Source: Lentilactobacillus parakefiri
GTDB taxonomy: Bacteria > Bacillota > Bacilli > Lactobacillales > Lactobacillaceae
Reading direction: 5' to 3'
Length of the DNA stretch: 64,000 nt
Assembly (NCBI RefSeq): GCF_002157585.1
Contig: NZ_BDGB01000161.1
Location: 62,001 to 126,000 of the forward strand
In this document: one piece after another, positions 25,055-34,599 of the stretch
Layout of the letters: each line of letters begins with the position of its first letter
How positions within the stretch are numbered: the first letter of the stretch is position 1
Notes under the pieces: generated by a model
The model's database searches: none
What the model was told of the DNA's origin: nothing
The model's input: the letters and a program-made list of their open reading frames with translations, nothing else
Translations under genes and position numbers: made by a program

Positions 25055-26704
25055 TTGAACAGAGCTAAATGTGCTCCAAGACTGACCAGCTTACTGGCAG
25101 TTTTGCTCGGACTATTTGTTTTCCAAACAACTACATATGCAAATACGTCGAACGAAATGACTGATCCTTCGCCTACGTCAGCCAATGTAAGTGACCAACC
25201 TACGGCAACCGTTGACGGCCCATCTGTATCGGCCACATCAGATGTTGAAACCGACCAACCGGTAAATGATCCAGCTGCGACTTCGGCATCGACGACAGAA
25301 ACGGATTATTCAGCTGATGATGCATCAACCGACAGTGGCGACTCGACTACTCAGCCAAGCGACTCAGAATCTAAGGACAATCAGCCAGCCGTTGACGATG
25401 TGCAGGCTTCTAAGCAAGCTGAGAACAATCCCCAGCCGACAGTCGAAAATGGGACGGCATCACCAAACTCTACAGCTTCCCAACAGCCTGAAACAACCAC
25501 TTCGGATAACAATGCCTCTCAAAAGACTGCGACCCCCTCTGCTAATGATCGGATCACGATTGACGATGCTAACAATCCAGATAACCCTGCTTGGAAGCAA
25601 TCAAGCAACAATCCATTGATCAACTTCATCACTGGCATTACCAGTACGATTGCGGCCGGAGTTGTTTATCCGTTCGCTGCCTCTCGTCAGGGAGCTGCAC
25701 TATTATCCAAGATTCGGACGTTGATGTCACCGGATCGCTATAACGTTGACCAGATGTGGTCAGATTTGGATAGCAAATACGATCCGGCATTTACCAAAAC
25801 TTACTATACCGATGCCAAAAATTGGTATGATAACGAGGTTACGCGCCAAATGCTCTCGGTACCATTCGCTGACGGGACCGGAAACGCTTCGGCAACCTAT
25901 ATTGCTCATCCGAATTCCACCAAAACCATTATCTACGGTCAAGGTTGGACCACCGAGCCGGAATGGATGGGTTATATCTCAAAAGTCTTTTATGACATGG
26001 GCTACAACGTCCTCATGCCGTACACCCGCGGTCAAAGTACGAGTGACGGCGAATTCTTAACCTTTGGGGCGAAGGATAAAGCTGACTGGCTTAATTGGAT
26101 CAACAAAATCAACGACCTCAACGGACCCACAAGCAAAGTGGTCCTGTACGGACAGTCTCTCGGAGCCGACAGTGCCTTACAAACAGCTGCACAAAGCAAT
26201 TTGCCTTCATCAGTTAAAGCGGTGATTGCGGACTGTGGCTTCTCAACCATTCCTTCCCTACTGTTCAGCTTATACACAGGGGCTTCCAACAGTCTCAATA
26301 ATCTCACCTCAAAAATCGGTTGGAATTTAAATGGGACCATTCCCCTGGTACCATTTGACCAATTCTTAAATGGCTTCAACAATATTAACAAACTACTCCA
26401 GGGATTCAGCTTGGACGCCGTTTCTGGTATTACCGCAGTTGAAAATTCAAAGCTGCCGACCATGTTTATAGCAACAGCTGATGACACTTTCATCCCTGAC
26501 ACCCAGACCGAAACATTGTACAACCTGAGTGCTTCAACCCTCAAACAGCTCTGGATCTTGGATGGCAATGTTGGTGGCCACGCTTCAGCCAACAACGCTG
26601 TTAAAGATTATACGGCCCGAATTCAAGCATTCTTGAATCAAGTCGACGCGCAAAATTCAGATACCAAATTAAATATTACCAATGATCAGCACGTCGCTGC
26701 TTAA
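25055..26704 (+). CDS. Secreted alpha/beta hydrolase with disordered N-terminal region
   Basis: A 549-residue exported protein. The start is TTG 25055, behind GAAAGGAGAG. Signal peptide: LTSLLAVLLGLFVFQTTTYA. Residues about 30-170 are Ser/Thr/Asp/Gln-rich low complexity. The catalytic domain (about 220-530) is an alpha/beta hydrolase of the BAAT/acyl-enzyme or YqiA/DUF-like type: nucleophile elbow VVLYGQSLGADSA, acid in FIATADDTFIPDTQT, and His in GNVGGHASANNAV. GQGWTTEPEWMGYISKVFYD is the oxyanion-side region. No wall anchor is seen, so it is probably released or loosely bound. The substrate is unknown; a surface ester or lipid is likely. Confidence 0.82.
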   Translation: MNRAKCAPRLTSLLAVLLGLFVFQTTTYANTSNEMTDPSPTSANVSDQPTATVDGPSVSATSDVETDQPVNDPAATSASTTETDYSADDASTDSGDSTTQPSDSESKDNQPAVDDVQASKQAENNPQPTVENGTASPNSTASQQPETTTSDNNASQKTATPSANDRITIDDANNPDNPAWKQSSNNPLINFITGITSTIAAGVVYPFAASRQGAALLSKIRTLMSPDRYNVDQMWSDLDSKYDPAFTKTYYTDAKNWYDNEVTRQMLSVPFADGTGNASATYIAHPNSTKTIIYGQGWTTEPEWMGYISKVFYDMGYNVLMPYTRGQSTSDGEFLTFGAKDKADWLNWINKINDLNGPTSKVVLYGQSLGADSALQTAAQSNLPSSVKAVIADCGFSTIPSLLFSLYTGASNSLNNLTSKIGWNLNGTIPLVPFDQFLNGFNNINKLLQGFSLDAVSGITAVENSKLPTMFIATADDTFIPDTQTETLYNLSASTLKQLWILDGNVGGHASANNAVKDYTARIQAFLNQVDAQNSDTKLNITNDQHVAA

Positions 26705-26717
26705 TCATCATTCTCTT

Positions 26718-26759
26718 AGGAGGTTGCCTTAAATGTATTTTTAAGCAGCCTCCTTTTTT
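26718..26759 (+). terminator. Rho-independent terminator
   Basis: AGGAGGTTGCCTTAAA with its near-complement ending GCCTCC and T6, 14 nt after the hydrolase stop. Confidence 0.88.
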
Positions 26760-26951
26760 GGCTTTTAAATGGGTTGCTGAACTGGAGGATCTCATTAACA
26801 AGCATATTTATTAGTCACTTGTGAATCTCACGCTCCAATGGCGGATTCAGCGAGGATTTCTGCATGGAGGCAATTAAAATTGACCTAAATCAAGTTTTCA
26901 CGCTCTCATCCGTGGTATTCTTACATTGATAGGAAAAGTGATTAATTTTAG

Positions 26952-26980
26952 TTGACATCACTTTTTCCAATCTGTATGAT
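26952..26980 (+). promoter_or_regulatory. Nitroreductase promoter
   Basis: TTGACA, 17-nt spacer and TATGAT, 52 nt before the start codon of the nitroreductase gene. It remains intact although the gene is interrupted. Confidence 0.78.
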
Positions 26981-27031
26981 TAACATATTAACTAATTAAA
27001 AGTAAGCAACTAACGGAGGAATTTTTAACCA

Positions 27032-27634
27032 ATGAAAGAACAATTATTAGATCTTGCCAAGAACCGTCGCTCAATCTATGCATTAGGACGTAACATCAAC
27101 CAGACTGAAGATGAGATTGCCGACTTAATTAAGAAGAACATCAAGTGAGCCCCAACCCCATTTAACAACCAGACCACCCGTGCTGTGATCTTGTTTGGTG
27201 CCAATCACGAAAAGCTCTGGGACATCGTTGGCAAACGCCTCAAATCAGAGGTTCCTACCAAAGAAGCCTACCAAAAGACTTTAGAGAAGATTAACGCCTT
27301 CAAGTCAGCATTTGGGACTGTGATGTACTACACTGACATGGACGTTGTTCACCGCTTTGAAAACGACTTCGCACTGTATGCGGACAACTTCGCCGAATGG
27401 GCAGAACAAGCCCAAGGCAACGCCCAATTTACCGTTTGGACATCCCTTGCCGAAAATGGTATTGGCGCTAACTTGCAACATTACAACCCACTAATCGATG
27501 ACGAAGTTAAGGAAGCATTTGGCATCCCTGACAGCTGGAAATTGCGTGCTCAAATGGACTTCGGTTCAATTGAAGCTCCAGCTGGTGAAAAAGAATTTAT
27601 GAGTGATGAAGATCGCTTCAAGGTTTTGAAGTAA
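27032..27634 (+). pseudogene. Nitroreductase-family gene with in-frame TGA
   Basis: A flavin-dependent nitroreductase of about 200 residues (HBN1/Frm2-like type, short, with APTPFNNQTTRAVILFG). ATG 27032 follows CGGAGGA; KNRRSIYALGRNI is the FMN-phosphate contact. Codon 39 is TGA (27146-27148) between ...KKNIK and APTPFNN, and the frame continues unbroken to 27634. A C-to-T or G-to-A change in a sense codon explains it. Downstream GAN-rich sequence, WTSLAENGIGANLQHYNP, is well preserved, so the lesion is recent or a sequencing error. Reinitiation would lack the flavin-binding Arg pair. Confidence 0.87.
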
Positions 27635-27729
27635 TTTAATTCCAATAAAAATCGGGGCCATCATTAGTCGATTCTGTGTGTCAAATCGTGACAGCTACGG
27701 TTTCCCCCCTTATATTGACAAAACTTGGT

Positions 27730-27839
27730 ACAAACGGCTGATCCCGGCCATTTAACGCACTAAAGGCCCTCATTCCAAAACCTGGAATGAGGGCCTTTAG
27801 TGCGTTAAATTCTGGGATCAAAACGCCTTTCGTCCCAAT
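27730..27839 (-). repeat. Modular hairpin element, copy 6
   Basis: A perfect 26-bp inverted repeat (27751-27776 and 27784-27809, 7-nt loop) within outer arms GATCCC/GGGATC. The flanks ACAAACGGC and AAACGCCTTTCGTCCCA and the apex CATTCCAAAACC match the copy at 38270-38385. It directly follows the stop of the minus-strand symporter gene and may be its transcript end. Confidence 0.85.
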
Positions 27840-27840
27840 C

Positions 27841-29805
27841 TTATTTCTTCAATTGAGCCTTCACAAGTTCATCGCCGTGACTAACGACCTCTTGCTGCGT
27901 GTAATCAGTCTGAACAACCTTGTCACCCTGTGTCAGCAAGACAACCACGGTATCTTTGTAGCCTGCCTGCTGAATCTTGTCACGGTTAAATTCCAGCAGT
28001 AAGTCACCCTTCTTGAAGGACTGGCCAGAATCAACATGGTTAATGAAGCCTTCGCCACGCATATTCACGGTACCAAGTCCCACATGAATCAAGACTTCCA
28101 AACCATCATTCGAGCGTAAACCAATGACGTGCCTGGTGGTAAACAGCATCAGCACTTGGCCATCAAACGGCGCGTATATCTTGCCTTCCGTCGGTTGAAT
28201 ACCGATTCCGTTACCTGGCAAGCCTTTATGGTCATGCTCGTCAACCACATCTGCCAAGTTAACGCTCACACCACTAACTGGTGCGGCAACGGCAATTGTA
28301 GCAGCCTTGGCGCCAGGCATGGTAACTTCCGTTTGAGCCGTGGTGTTGTCTGCAGCTTGAGCTCCGGAAATTCCTTCAGTCGCTAATTTCTTCTGCAATT
28401 CATCAACAATCTCAGCATGCTTCTTTTCAGAAATCTTTACCTTAAAGACGTAAATGAACAATGCAATAACGAGCAGGAACAATGCAATCCAGAAAGCAAC
28501 CAGTTTGAATAATGAAATGCCTCCGGGTGTCATTGAAGCAGCGGTTGCGGTACCGGTCATCCCGGCAGTAACGGCAACCCAACCAACAATGGCGTTTGAA
28601 ATCGCACTGGACATCTTGTCCAGCATTGGACGGATGGCCAAGGTAACAGCTTCGTTACGGGTCCCATTTTTAAGTTGACCATATTCAATCGTATCAGTCA
28701 ACGTCAGAATAACGGCCATGAAAATGAAGCCTTGTGGCACGTAATAAAGGATCATGGCTGTGATAACCATCGGTAAGTTATCAACTGACACAATCAGCAA
28801 AATGTAGGCTAAAATCATGCTGCACATGCTGACAGCGTAGATGGTCTTTCTGGTAACCCACTTATTGATGATGGGATACAACGGCGAGGTAAAGAAACCG
28901 GCAATTGTCGGGATAAGACCGGCAATCCAGAATAACCCAGGCTTATCCATGACGTACTTGAACATGTAGAACATCAGGCCGGCAGTGGAGGCGTTACCAA
29001 ATCCATAAATTAGGTATGGAAATGCGGTCCACAGCATTTGATCGTTATGAGCCAAAGCCCAGAACATGTCTTTCAAACTTGTCTTTTGTTTAGTAACGGC
29101 ACGCAAAGCATTATGTTTTTCATGCGTTCCCAAACCAACCACGAACGAGCAAATGATGCCGACAACGGCGATTAAAATGCCAAATGCCGTCCAGCCGGGT
29201 TGCCCTTCGTTGTGTGACCCGGTAAAGACAAACGTAACGTATGTGACAACAGGAACAATAATGATGGTCACAATGTTTTGACCAAATGCACTGAAGTTAG
29301 CACCGGCAGTAAATAATGACCGTTCATGACTATCTTCAGTCAAAGCGGGCACCATGCCCCAATATGAAACATCTCTGAATGAATAAAAGATATCAAAGGT
29401 GATAAAGATCGGGATAAACATGATGGTGAACCAAGTTGCACTTATCCGCGATAAGCCAAAGATCCCGGAAAACAGTAATGCCAGTAATAGACTGGATATC
29501 GTCCCGGCACCAATCAGCCACGGCTTAAATTTTCCCCAGCGGGTATTGGTATTATCAACAATATTACCAATAATCGGGTCAATGAAAACTTCCACAAGCC
29601 GAATAATGAAAATCAATCCGGTAATCATTGCAATGAGCTTGTTGGCTTGTGCTTTTGGAACGCCGGTAAACATGGCCGAGGTAACATAGACCATAAAGTA
29701 GGTCCCGAAAGTCATATAAACCGCTGATCCACCTATATTCGCAAACGCAAAGTTGAAAATCGACCAGAATTTTTTCCGGCGATCTTTCTTTTGTACAGCA
29801 TCCAA
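27841..29805 (-). CDS. GPH-family sugar symporter with EIIA domain (LacS/RafP type)
   Basis: A 654-residue sugar:cation symporter of the glycoside-pentoside-hexuronide family. Residues about 1-460 form 12 membrane helices; DPIIGNIVDNTNTRWGKFKPW is the signature loop. Residues about 500-650 form a fused PTS EIIA(Glc)-like domain, with KIYAPFDGQV, TRHVIGLRS and the phosphorylated His in VLIHVGLGTV. HPr-dependent phosphorylation of this domain controls uptake in relatives. The sugar is probably lactose, raffinose or another galactoside; no galactosidase is beside it to decide. The AraC gene is divergent and probably its activator. Confidence 0.9.
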   Translation of the reverse strand: MDAVQKKDRRKKFWSIFNFAFANIGGSAVYMTFGTYFMVYVTSAMFTGVPKAQANKLIAMITGLIFIIRLVEVFIDPIIGNIVDNTNTRWGKFKPWLIGAGTISSLLLALLFSGIFGLSRISATWFTIMFIPIFITFDIFYSFRDVSYWGMVPALTEDSHERSLFTAGANFSAFGQNIVTIIIVPVVTYVTFVFTGSHNEGQPGWTAFGILIAVVGIICSFVVGLGTHEKHNALRAVTKQKTSLKDMFWALAHNDQMLWTAFPYLIYGFGNASTAGLMFYMFKYVMDKPGLFWIAGLIPTIAGFFTSPLYPIINKWVTRKTIYAVSMCSMILAYILLIVSVDNLPMVITAMILYYVPQGFIFMAVILTLTDTIEYGQLKNGTRNEAVTLAIRPMLDKMSSAISNAIVGWVAVTAGMTGTATAASMTPGGISLFKLVAFWIALFLLVIALFIYVFKVKISEKKHAEIVDELQKKLATEGISGAQAADNTTAQTEVTMPGAKAATIAVAAPVSGVSVNLADVVDEHDHKGLPGNGIGIQPTEGKIYAPFDGQVLMLFTTRHVIGLRSNDGLEVLIHVGLGTVNMRGEGFINHVDSGQSFKKGDLLLEFNRDKIQQAGYKDTVVVLLTQGDKVVQTDYTQQEVVSHGDELVKAQLKK

Positions 29806-29930
29806 TTTATAAAACGCCTCCCAGCGTGCCGATATCCGCCAAATAAATGCGGGTTTCGGTATGAAATATTTGAGAAATATTTGCTTACAAAGAGAGTATA
29901 TAATGTAAGGGTTTTCACCAATGCCGACTT

Positions 29931-29972
29931 TTTACCCTAAAATACCCAAATTTAACCTAATTTAACCTAATT
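29931..29972. promoter_or_regulatory. Tandem 10-bp repeats between symporter and AraC genes
   Basis: TTTAACCTAA occurs twice in direct tandem (29951-29970), preceded by the related TTTTTACCCTAAA. Helical-phase direct repeats in a divergent promoter region are a common form of AraC-family binding site. Confidence 0.5.
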
Positions 29973-30003
29973 ATAGTAAAATAAACTAAAAGGGAGTGCT
30001 ACT

Positions 30004-30807
30004 ATGCGAATTGCATTTAATAAACCTGTGGAAACTATGCCGCTATATTGTGACAGTGTCGGCTATGACTGGGACCAGCCGCCAATTCACCGGCTAAATG
30101 GCTATTACGCCTACCATTGGCTGCAGACGCAAAGCGGCAGTGGCGTCATCACGATCGACCACCAAAGCATTTCATTGGAGCCACAACAAGGAATTCTCCT
30201 GCGCCCAAGAGTCGCTCATGAATACCACCCAACTGGGGGAAGTCCCTGGAAAGTATCGTTTTTGACCTTCAACGGCACGCTTTGTCGTTCCCTGGCCGAC
30301 TTTTTGAAACTTGGTGATTATCTGGTGATCAATCAAGTTTCGCCTGAACTAACAACTTTTATTCCGGAAGTCTTGAATGAATTTAACAACAGCCATCCAA
30401 TTGCGCTGCTCGATCAATCCGTTCAAATCTATAAGTTTATCATGCTGCTCAAACAAAATAATTTACTAAACAATCACCGCTATCAGGATTCCGCCATCAC
30501 AACTCCAATTCTCAAATACATTGCAAATCACTACGCCGAACCCATTTCCAATGAAAAGCTTGCCAAAGTTACCAGCTATTCGGTCACCTATCAAAACCGG
30601 GTATTTAAACGCTTATACACAATGACTCCGCTTGAGTATCTAACCGATTATCGAATGCATAAGGCCAAGGAATTGCTGTTAACCAATCCAACTCTGGAAA
30701 TTCGCGAGGTCGCCGCAAAAGTCGGCTTTCATAATCCATCACACTTCATTGATCAATTTAAAAAGTTTTATCGAACGACCCCCTCCCACTTTCGGAAATT
30801 CATTTAA
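30004..30807 (+). CDS. AraC-family sugar regulator (MsmR/RafR type)
   Basis: A 267-residue transcription activator. The N-terminal cupin (about 1-130, with YAYHWLQTQSGSGVITIDHQ and the sugar-pocket LRPRVAHEYHP) senses the ligand. The C-terminal double helix-turn-helix (about 165-265) includes VTSYSVTYQNRVFKRLYTMT and VAAKVGFHNPSHFIDQFKKF. Start ATG 30004 has AAGGGAG upstream. Divergent from the LacS-type symporter gene, which it probably activates in the presence of a galactoside such as raffinose. Confidence 0.88.
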   Translation: MRIAFNKPVETMPLYCDSVGYDWDQPPIHRLNGYYAYHWLQTQSGSGVITIDHQSISLEPQQGILLRPRVAHEYHPTGGSPWKVSFLTFNGTLCRSLADFLKLGDYLVINQVSPELTTFIPEVLNEFNNSHPIALLDQSVQIYKFIMLLKQNNLLNNHRYQDSAITTPILKYIANHYAEPISNEKLAKVTSYSVTYQNRVFKRLYTMTPLEYLTDYRMHKAKELLLTNPTLEIREVAAKVGFHNPSHFIDQFKKFYRTTPSHFRKFI

Positions 30808-30898
30808 GAAATCCGATTCAATCAAAACGGCACTGTTTATGAAATGACCACCCATTAATGTTAAAATGTGCCTACAACATTAATTAAGGAGTGATCTT

Positions 30899-31709
30899 AT
30901 CGATTCAACTGTTAAGCGTAGCCGTGGCATCACCAACTTTGATATCAAAGTTATTGGGATCGTCCTGATGTTTGTCGACCACGTCCACGAAATGTTCGCT
31001 GGTGCAGGGGTCCCCCGACTGGGTCGATTGGTTCGGACGACCGGTTGCGACCATCTTTTTCTTCCTGAGTGTGGAAGGCTTTGTTCACACTCACAACCAA
31101 AAACGCTATCTGTCGAGGCTGTTAATCGGCTTTTGGATCATGCAGATTGGTAACGCCGTTCTTCAGCGTTCCTTTAGCCTTGGCAGCTTCGGCCTCATCA
31201 ATAATATTTTTGGTGACTTATTCGTTGGTGTCTTAACGATGTATGGCATTCAAACCCTTTCCCAAGGGCGCCAATCACATCAAGCCTCAAAAATTTGGGG
31301 TGGGCTCTTCATCATCGTGCTGCCGCTGATCTTTGCTGCAATTACCATGGGAATCTTGGCGGCTTGGCACACAAATCCCATATTGACTGGTCTGGCATCA
31401 ATGCTTCCCAGCCCGTTAATTGCTGAAAATGGGATTCTGCTCTACTTAGGACCATTAATGTATCTTTTAAGAAAGAACCGCAACTGGCAGATGCTGGCAA
31501 TTATTGCCGTTGCCATTTTATCAACTGGCTTTAATGTGTCCGCCATGTTCACCACCAACTTCCAGTGGTTAATGTTTCTGGCCGTAATTCCCATTTACTT
31601 CTACAACGGTCAACTCGGTCGCAGTATGAAAGGCTTCTTCTACGCCTTTTACCCACTGCACATTTGGCTACTGTATATTTTGGCTTGGCTGATGGGCGTT
31701 CGTTACTAA
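30899..31709 (+). pseudogene. TraX-like membrane protein, frameshifted and without normal start
   Basis: A TraX-family multi-pass membrane protein (related to acetyltransferases of fimbrial subunits). The frame FDIKVIGIVLMFVDHVHEMF...GAGVP is broken at a C5 run (31012-31016); with four C it continues DWVDWFGRPVATIFFFLSVE and then seven or so helices to 31709. The codon at the proper distance from AAGGAG is ATC (30899), and no ATG, GTG or TTG is in frame before ATG 30968. So either ATC is a start, or the gene has two lesions. The native length would be about 270 residues. Confidence 0.75.
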
Positions 31710-31711
31710 CT

Positions 31712-31763
31712 TAAAAAAATGAGACGCTGATTTCCATTTAATTGGAAATAGCGTCTCATTTTT
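31712..31763. terminator. Bidirectional terminator
   Basis: AAAATGAGACGCT...AGCGTCTCATTTTT with inner TTTCCA/TGGAAA. A and T runs flank it on both sides, so it can end both the TraX-like gene (+) and the lipoprotein gene (-). Confidence 0.9.
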
Positions 31764-31776
31764 GATTGAAGAGAAC

Positions 31777-32700
31777 CTATTTAGTAATAAAGATGTACAA
31801 AGTACTGGTAGAGTACCCCAAGCTAAACAACAGCCCATTGGAATGGAACTTCGGTGCGGTTGTCGAACTGGACTTCTTGGCCTTGGCTTCCTTTTGGAAT
31901 TTGTTCAAAACATGCTTGGCATTCGCGCCGACGCTGTTTGTTAGAATTGAAAACGACATAATGAACGGCTTTAGATCCTTTTTGTGCTTCAGACTATTAA
32001 CCGGCACCATCATCGCGATTCCTAAGACTTTATCCCCCGATAAATTGATTCTTAAGGTCATCTTATTGGTATCGATTAAATTGTGGATACCATCTTTGGG
32101 GTTGGCTGGTAACAGCTGATCACTGACACTTGCCTTGGCCTTCTTCATTGCTGGGGCAAGCTGTTCCTGGGTTTGTTTCAATTTGGCTGCCTGCTTTTGA
32201 AGGGCAGCCGCTTTTTGTGCTTTAGCCTGCATGGCTGCCATGTCGGTTGCTTTTGTGGCTTTCAACTCGGCGGCTTCTTTCTTCAGCTGGGCCCCTTGTT
32301 TGGCCATTGATTGGGCTAGTTGCTGATCCTTCTTTGGCAGTGCTGCTCCGGTCAATCCTTGGTTGTATGACGTCCGCATCTTTTGATAGTTGCCAATTAC
32401 GTTAGTCTTGGCGACCGTAACGACTTGATGCTTGCCATCAGTGCTTAATTTGACCGTTTGTTGATAATTCTTGGTTGGCACACTAATTACGAATGCGCCG
32501 CTGTTTGTTTTAACCGTTTGCTTCGTGCCGCCATTGACAGTGTAATCAACCTGTTTTTGATTACTTTTGCCCTTCAATGTCACCGCCAAAGCATTCGCAC
32601 TCAAATGGTGATCAGACACCGTCAACGTTGGTTTGCCACAGCCACTCAAAATGACCATTAAAGAGGCGGCAGCAACGACTAAAGGCATTAATTTTTTCAT
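31777..32700 (-). CDS. Lipoprotein with coiled-coil middle region
   Basis: A 307-residue predicted lipoprotein: signal LMPLVVAAASLMVILSGCG with lipobox LSGC, so Cys is lipidated. Residues about 24-105 look like a beta-sandwich (VTLKGKSNQKQVDYTVNGGT). Residues 125-205 are Ala/Lys/Gln-rich and coiled-coil-like (MAKQGAQLKKEAAELKATKA). A C-terminal domain follows. The start is ATG 32700 behind GGAGGAG; sequence upstream of this in frame belongs to the exporter gene. It lies 14 nt after the ABC pair on the same strand, so it is likely the third gene of that unit, perhaps an extracellular partner. Confidence 0.82.
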   Translation of the reverse strand: MKKLMPLVVAAASLMVILSGCGKPTLTVSDHHLSANALAVTLKGKSNQKQVDYTVNGGTKQTVKTNSGAFVISVPTKNYQQTVKLSTDGKHQVVTVAKTNVIGNYQKMRTSYNQGLTGAALPKKDQQLAQSMAKQGAQLKKEAAELKATKATDMAAMQAKAQKAAALQKQAAKLKQTQEQLAPAMKKAKASVSDQLLPANPKDGIHNLIDTNKMTLRINLSGDKVLGIAMMVPVNSLKHKKDLKPFIMSFSILTNSVGANAKHVLNKFQKEAKAKKSSSTTAPKFHSNGLLFSLGYSTSTLYIFITK

Positions 32701-32713
32701 CGTAAGCTCCTCC

Positions 32714-34599
32714 CTAGTTGAACGACACGTCGTCTGAGAACTGACTGTTATAAAGATCGGCATAGAAACCATTTTTGGCCAGCAGTTCATTATGAGTACC
32801 GGTTTCAACCACTGCGCCGTGATTCATCACGATAATGTTATCGGCATTTTGAATCGTCGATAATCTGTGGGCAACCACAAAGCTGGTCCGATTCTCCAAC
32901 AATTGGCTCATGGCGTGCTGAATCTGAACTTCGGTCCGGGTATCGACTGAACTGGTGGCCTCATCCAAAATTAAAATTTCCGGATCGGCAACGAACGCCC
33001 GAGCAATGGTAACTAATTGACGCTGGCCTTGAGAAATGTTGGAAGCCGATTCATTTAAGACCGTGTCGTATCCCTCTGGTAGTTTGCGGACAAATTCGTC
33101 CACATGGGCTGCCTTGGCGGCTTCGATAATTTCGTCGTTCGTGGCATCTTCACGGCCGTATTTGATATTGTCATAAATTGACCCAGTGAACAGCCAAGTG
33201 TCCTGCAGCACCATCGCAAAGTGCGAACGCAGGTCTTCCCGATCCAGATCACGGGTATCGACCCCTTTGAGGCGAATACTGCCGCCTTTAACGTCGTAGA
33301 AGCGCTCCAATAAGTTGATGATGGTCGCGTCTTACCAGCCCCGGTTGGACCGACGATAGCGACCTGCTGACCGCGTTTAACGGCCAGGTTATAATCCTTC
33401 ATCAACAGTTCATCATCGGTGTAGCCAAACTGAACGTGCTCCAATTCAACCAGGTTGTCCGTGTCTTTTTCCACTGGTCGGTCGGCTTTGGTGTTCTTCA
33501 TTTCTTCTTCGTCAATCACTTCAAACACCCGCTCAGCTGAAGCAATCGTCGACTGAATGGTGTTCATCAGGTTGGCAAGTTGAGAAATTGGCTGGGAGAA
33601 TTGGTTGGTATATTGCAGGAAGGCCTGAACGTTACCAAGAGTTACCGTTCCGTTGGCAACCTGAATCCCGCCGACAACGGCCACGAAAACATAGCCGATA
33701 TTGTTGAGGAAAATCATCAACGGCATGATAATTCCGGAAATAAATTGGGCTTTCCAGGCAGCTTGATAATACTTCTTATTTTGAACTTCGAACTGGTCAA
33801 TCGTGTCCTGTTCTTTATTGAAACTTTTGAGGACAATCTGGCCGGCATAATTTTCTTCAACTTGGTTGTTTAACAAACCAAGGCTCTTCTGTTGGGCCGC
33901 AAAATACTTCTGTGATCGTGGGGCAACAATCCCCACAATTACGAGACTCAATGGAATCGTGACCAGGGCAATCAAAGTCAACTTCCAGCTAATTGTGAAC
34001 ATCATCCAGAGAGTTCCGATGAACGTTACAAAACTAGTCACCGCCTGGGTTAAACTTTGCTGGAGGGTGCTGGCAATGTTATCCATATCGTTAACGGCTC
34101 GACTCATGACATCACCGTTACTATGGGTATCGTAGTACTTGATCGGCACCAGCCGCATCTTGCCTTTCATATCCCGCCGTAACTTATAAACCGTGTTTTG
34201 GGAAATTCGAGTCATAATGTACTGCTGGAAAAAGCTGAAAACGGCCGAAGCCAGATACATCACGATCACGATGAGAATAATTTGAACGATTTTTTCGTAA
34301 TTGATTGGCAGAGAAGCCACGCTAAAGCCGGCTTTCTGTTGGGCATTTCCCTTCATCAATCCTTTAAAAATTTCAGTGGTTGCTTCACCCAAAATTTTGG
34401 GTGTTCGGATTTGGAAGATAACACTGATAATCGCAAAGGCGAACACCAGAATCAGACCGATCAATCGATCCTGCATGTAATCAAGCAATCGCTTAGTGGT
34501 GCCCCAGAAGTTGTGGGGCTTTTCAACAACACCTTGAAAGCCGCCGCGACCGCCATGATTTTGATTAGCAGGTTGTGGTGCATTATCTTTATCAGCCAT
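32714..34599 (-). pseudogene. ABC exporter subunit (LmrD-like), frameshift in Walker A
   Basis: A half exporter of about 628 residues, second of a heterodimeric pair. The membrane part (six helices, 1-380) and NBD are present, but the frame breaks inside Walker A: ...VAIVGPTGAGKT is followed by a 2-nt excess CG (CGCG at 33326-33329 in plus orientation). Removing it gives GAGKTTIINLLERFYDVKGG and restores the rest (ISQGQRQ, EILILDEATSSVD, VVAHRLST). As written no intact nucleotide site is made. The N-terminus is Gly/Asn/Gln-rich (PQPANQNHGGRGGFQ). Its ATG overlaps the stop of the partner gene (TAATG). Confidence 0.88.

Noticed and set aside
27146-27148. TGA in the nitroreductase gene as selenocysteine
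   Set aside because: No stem-loop of SECIS type directly follows, and the family has no Cys or Sec at this position that I know of; a nonsense change is simpler.
30968-31709. A second small start (ATG 30972) giving an intact 245-residue protein
   Set aside because: Its first 13 residues are the out-of-frame reading of the conserved FVDHVHEMFAG segment, and no ribosome site precedes it.
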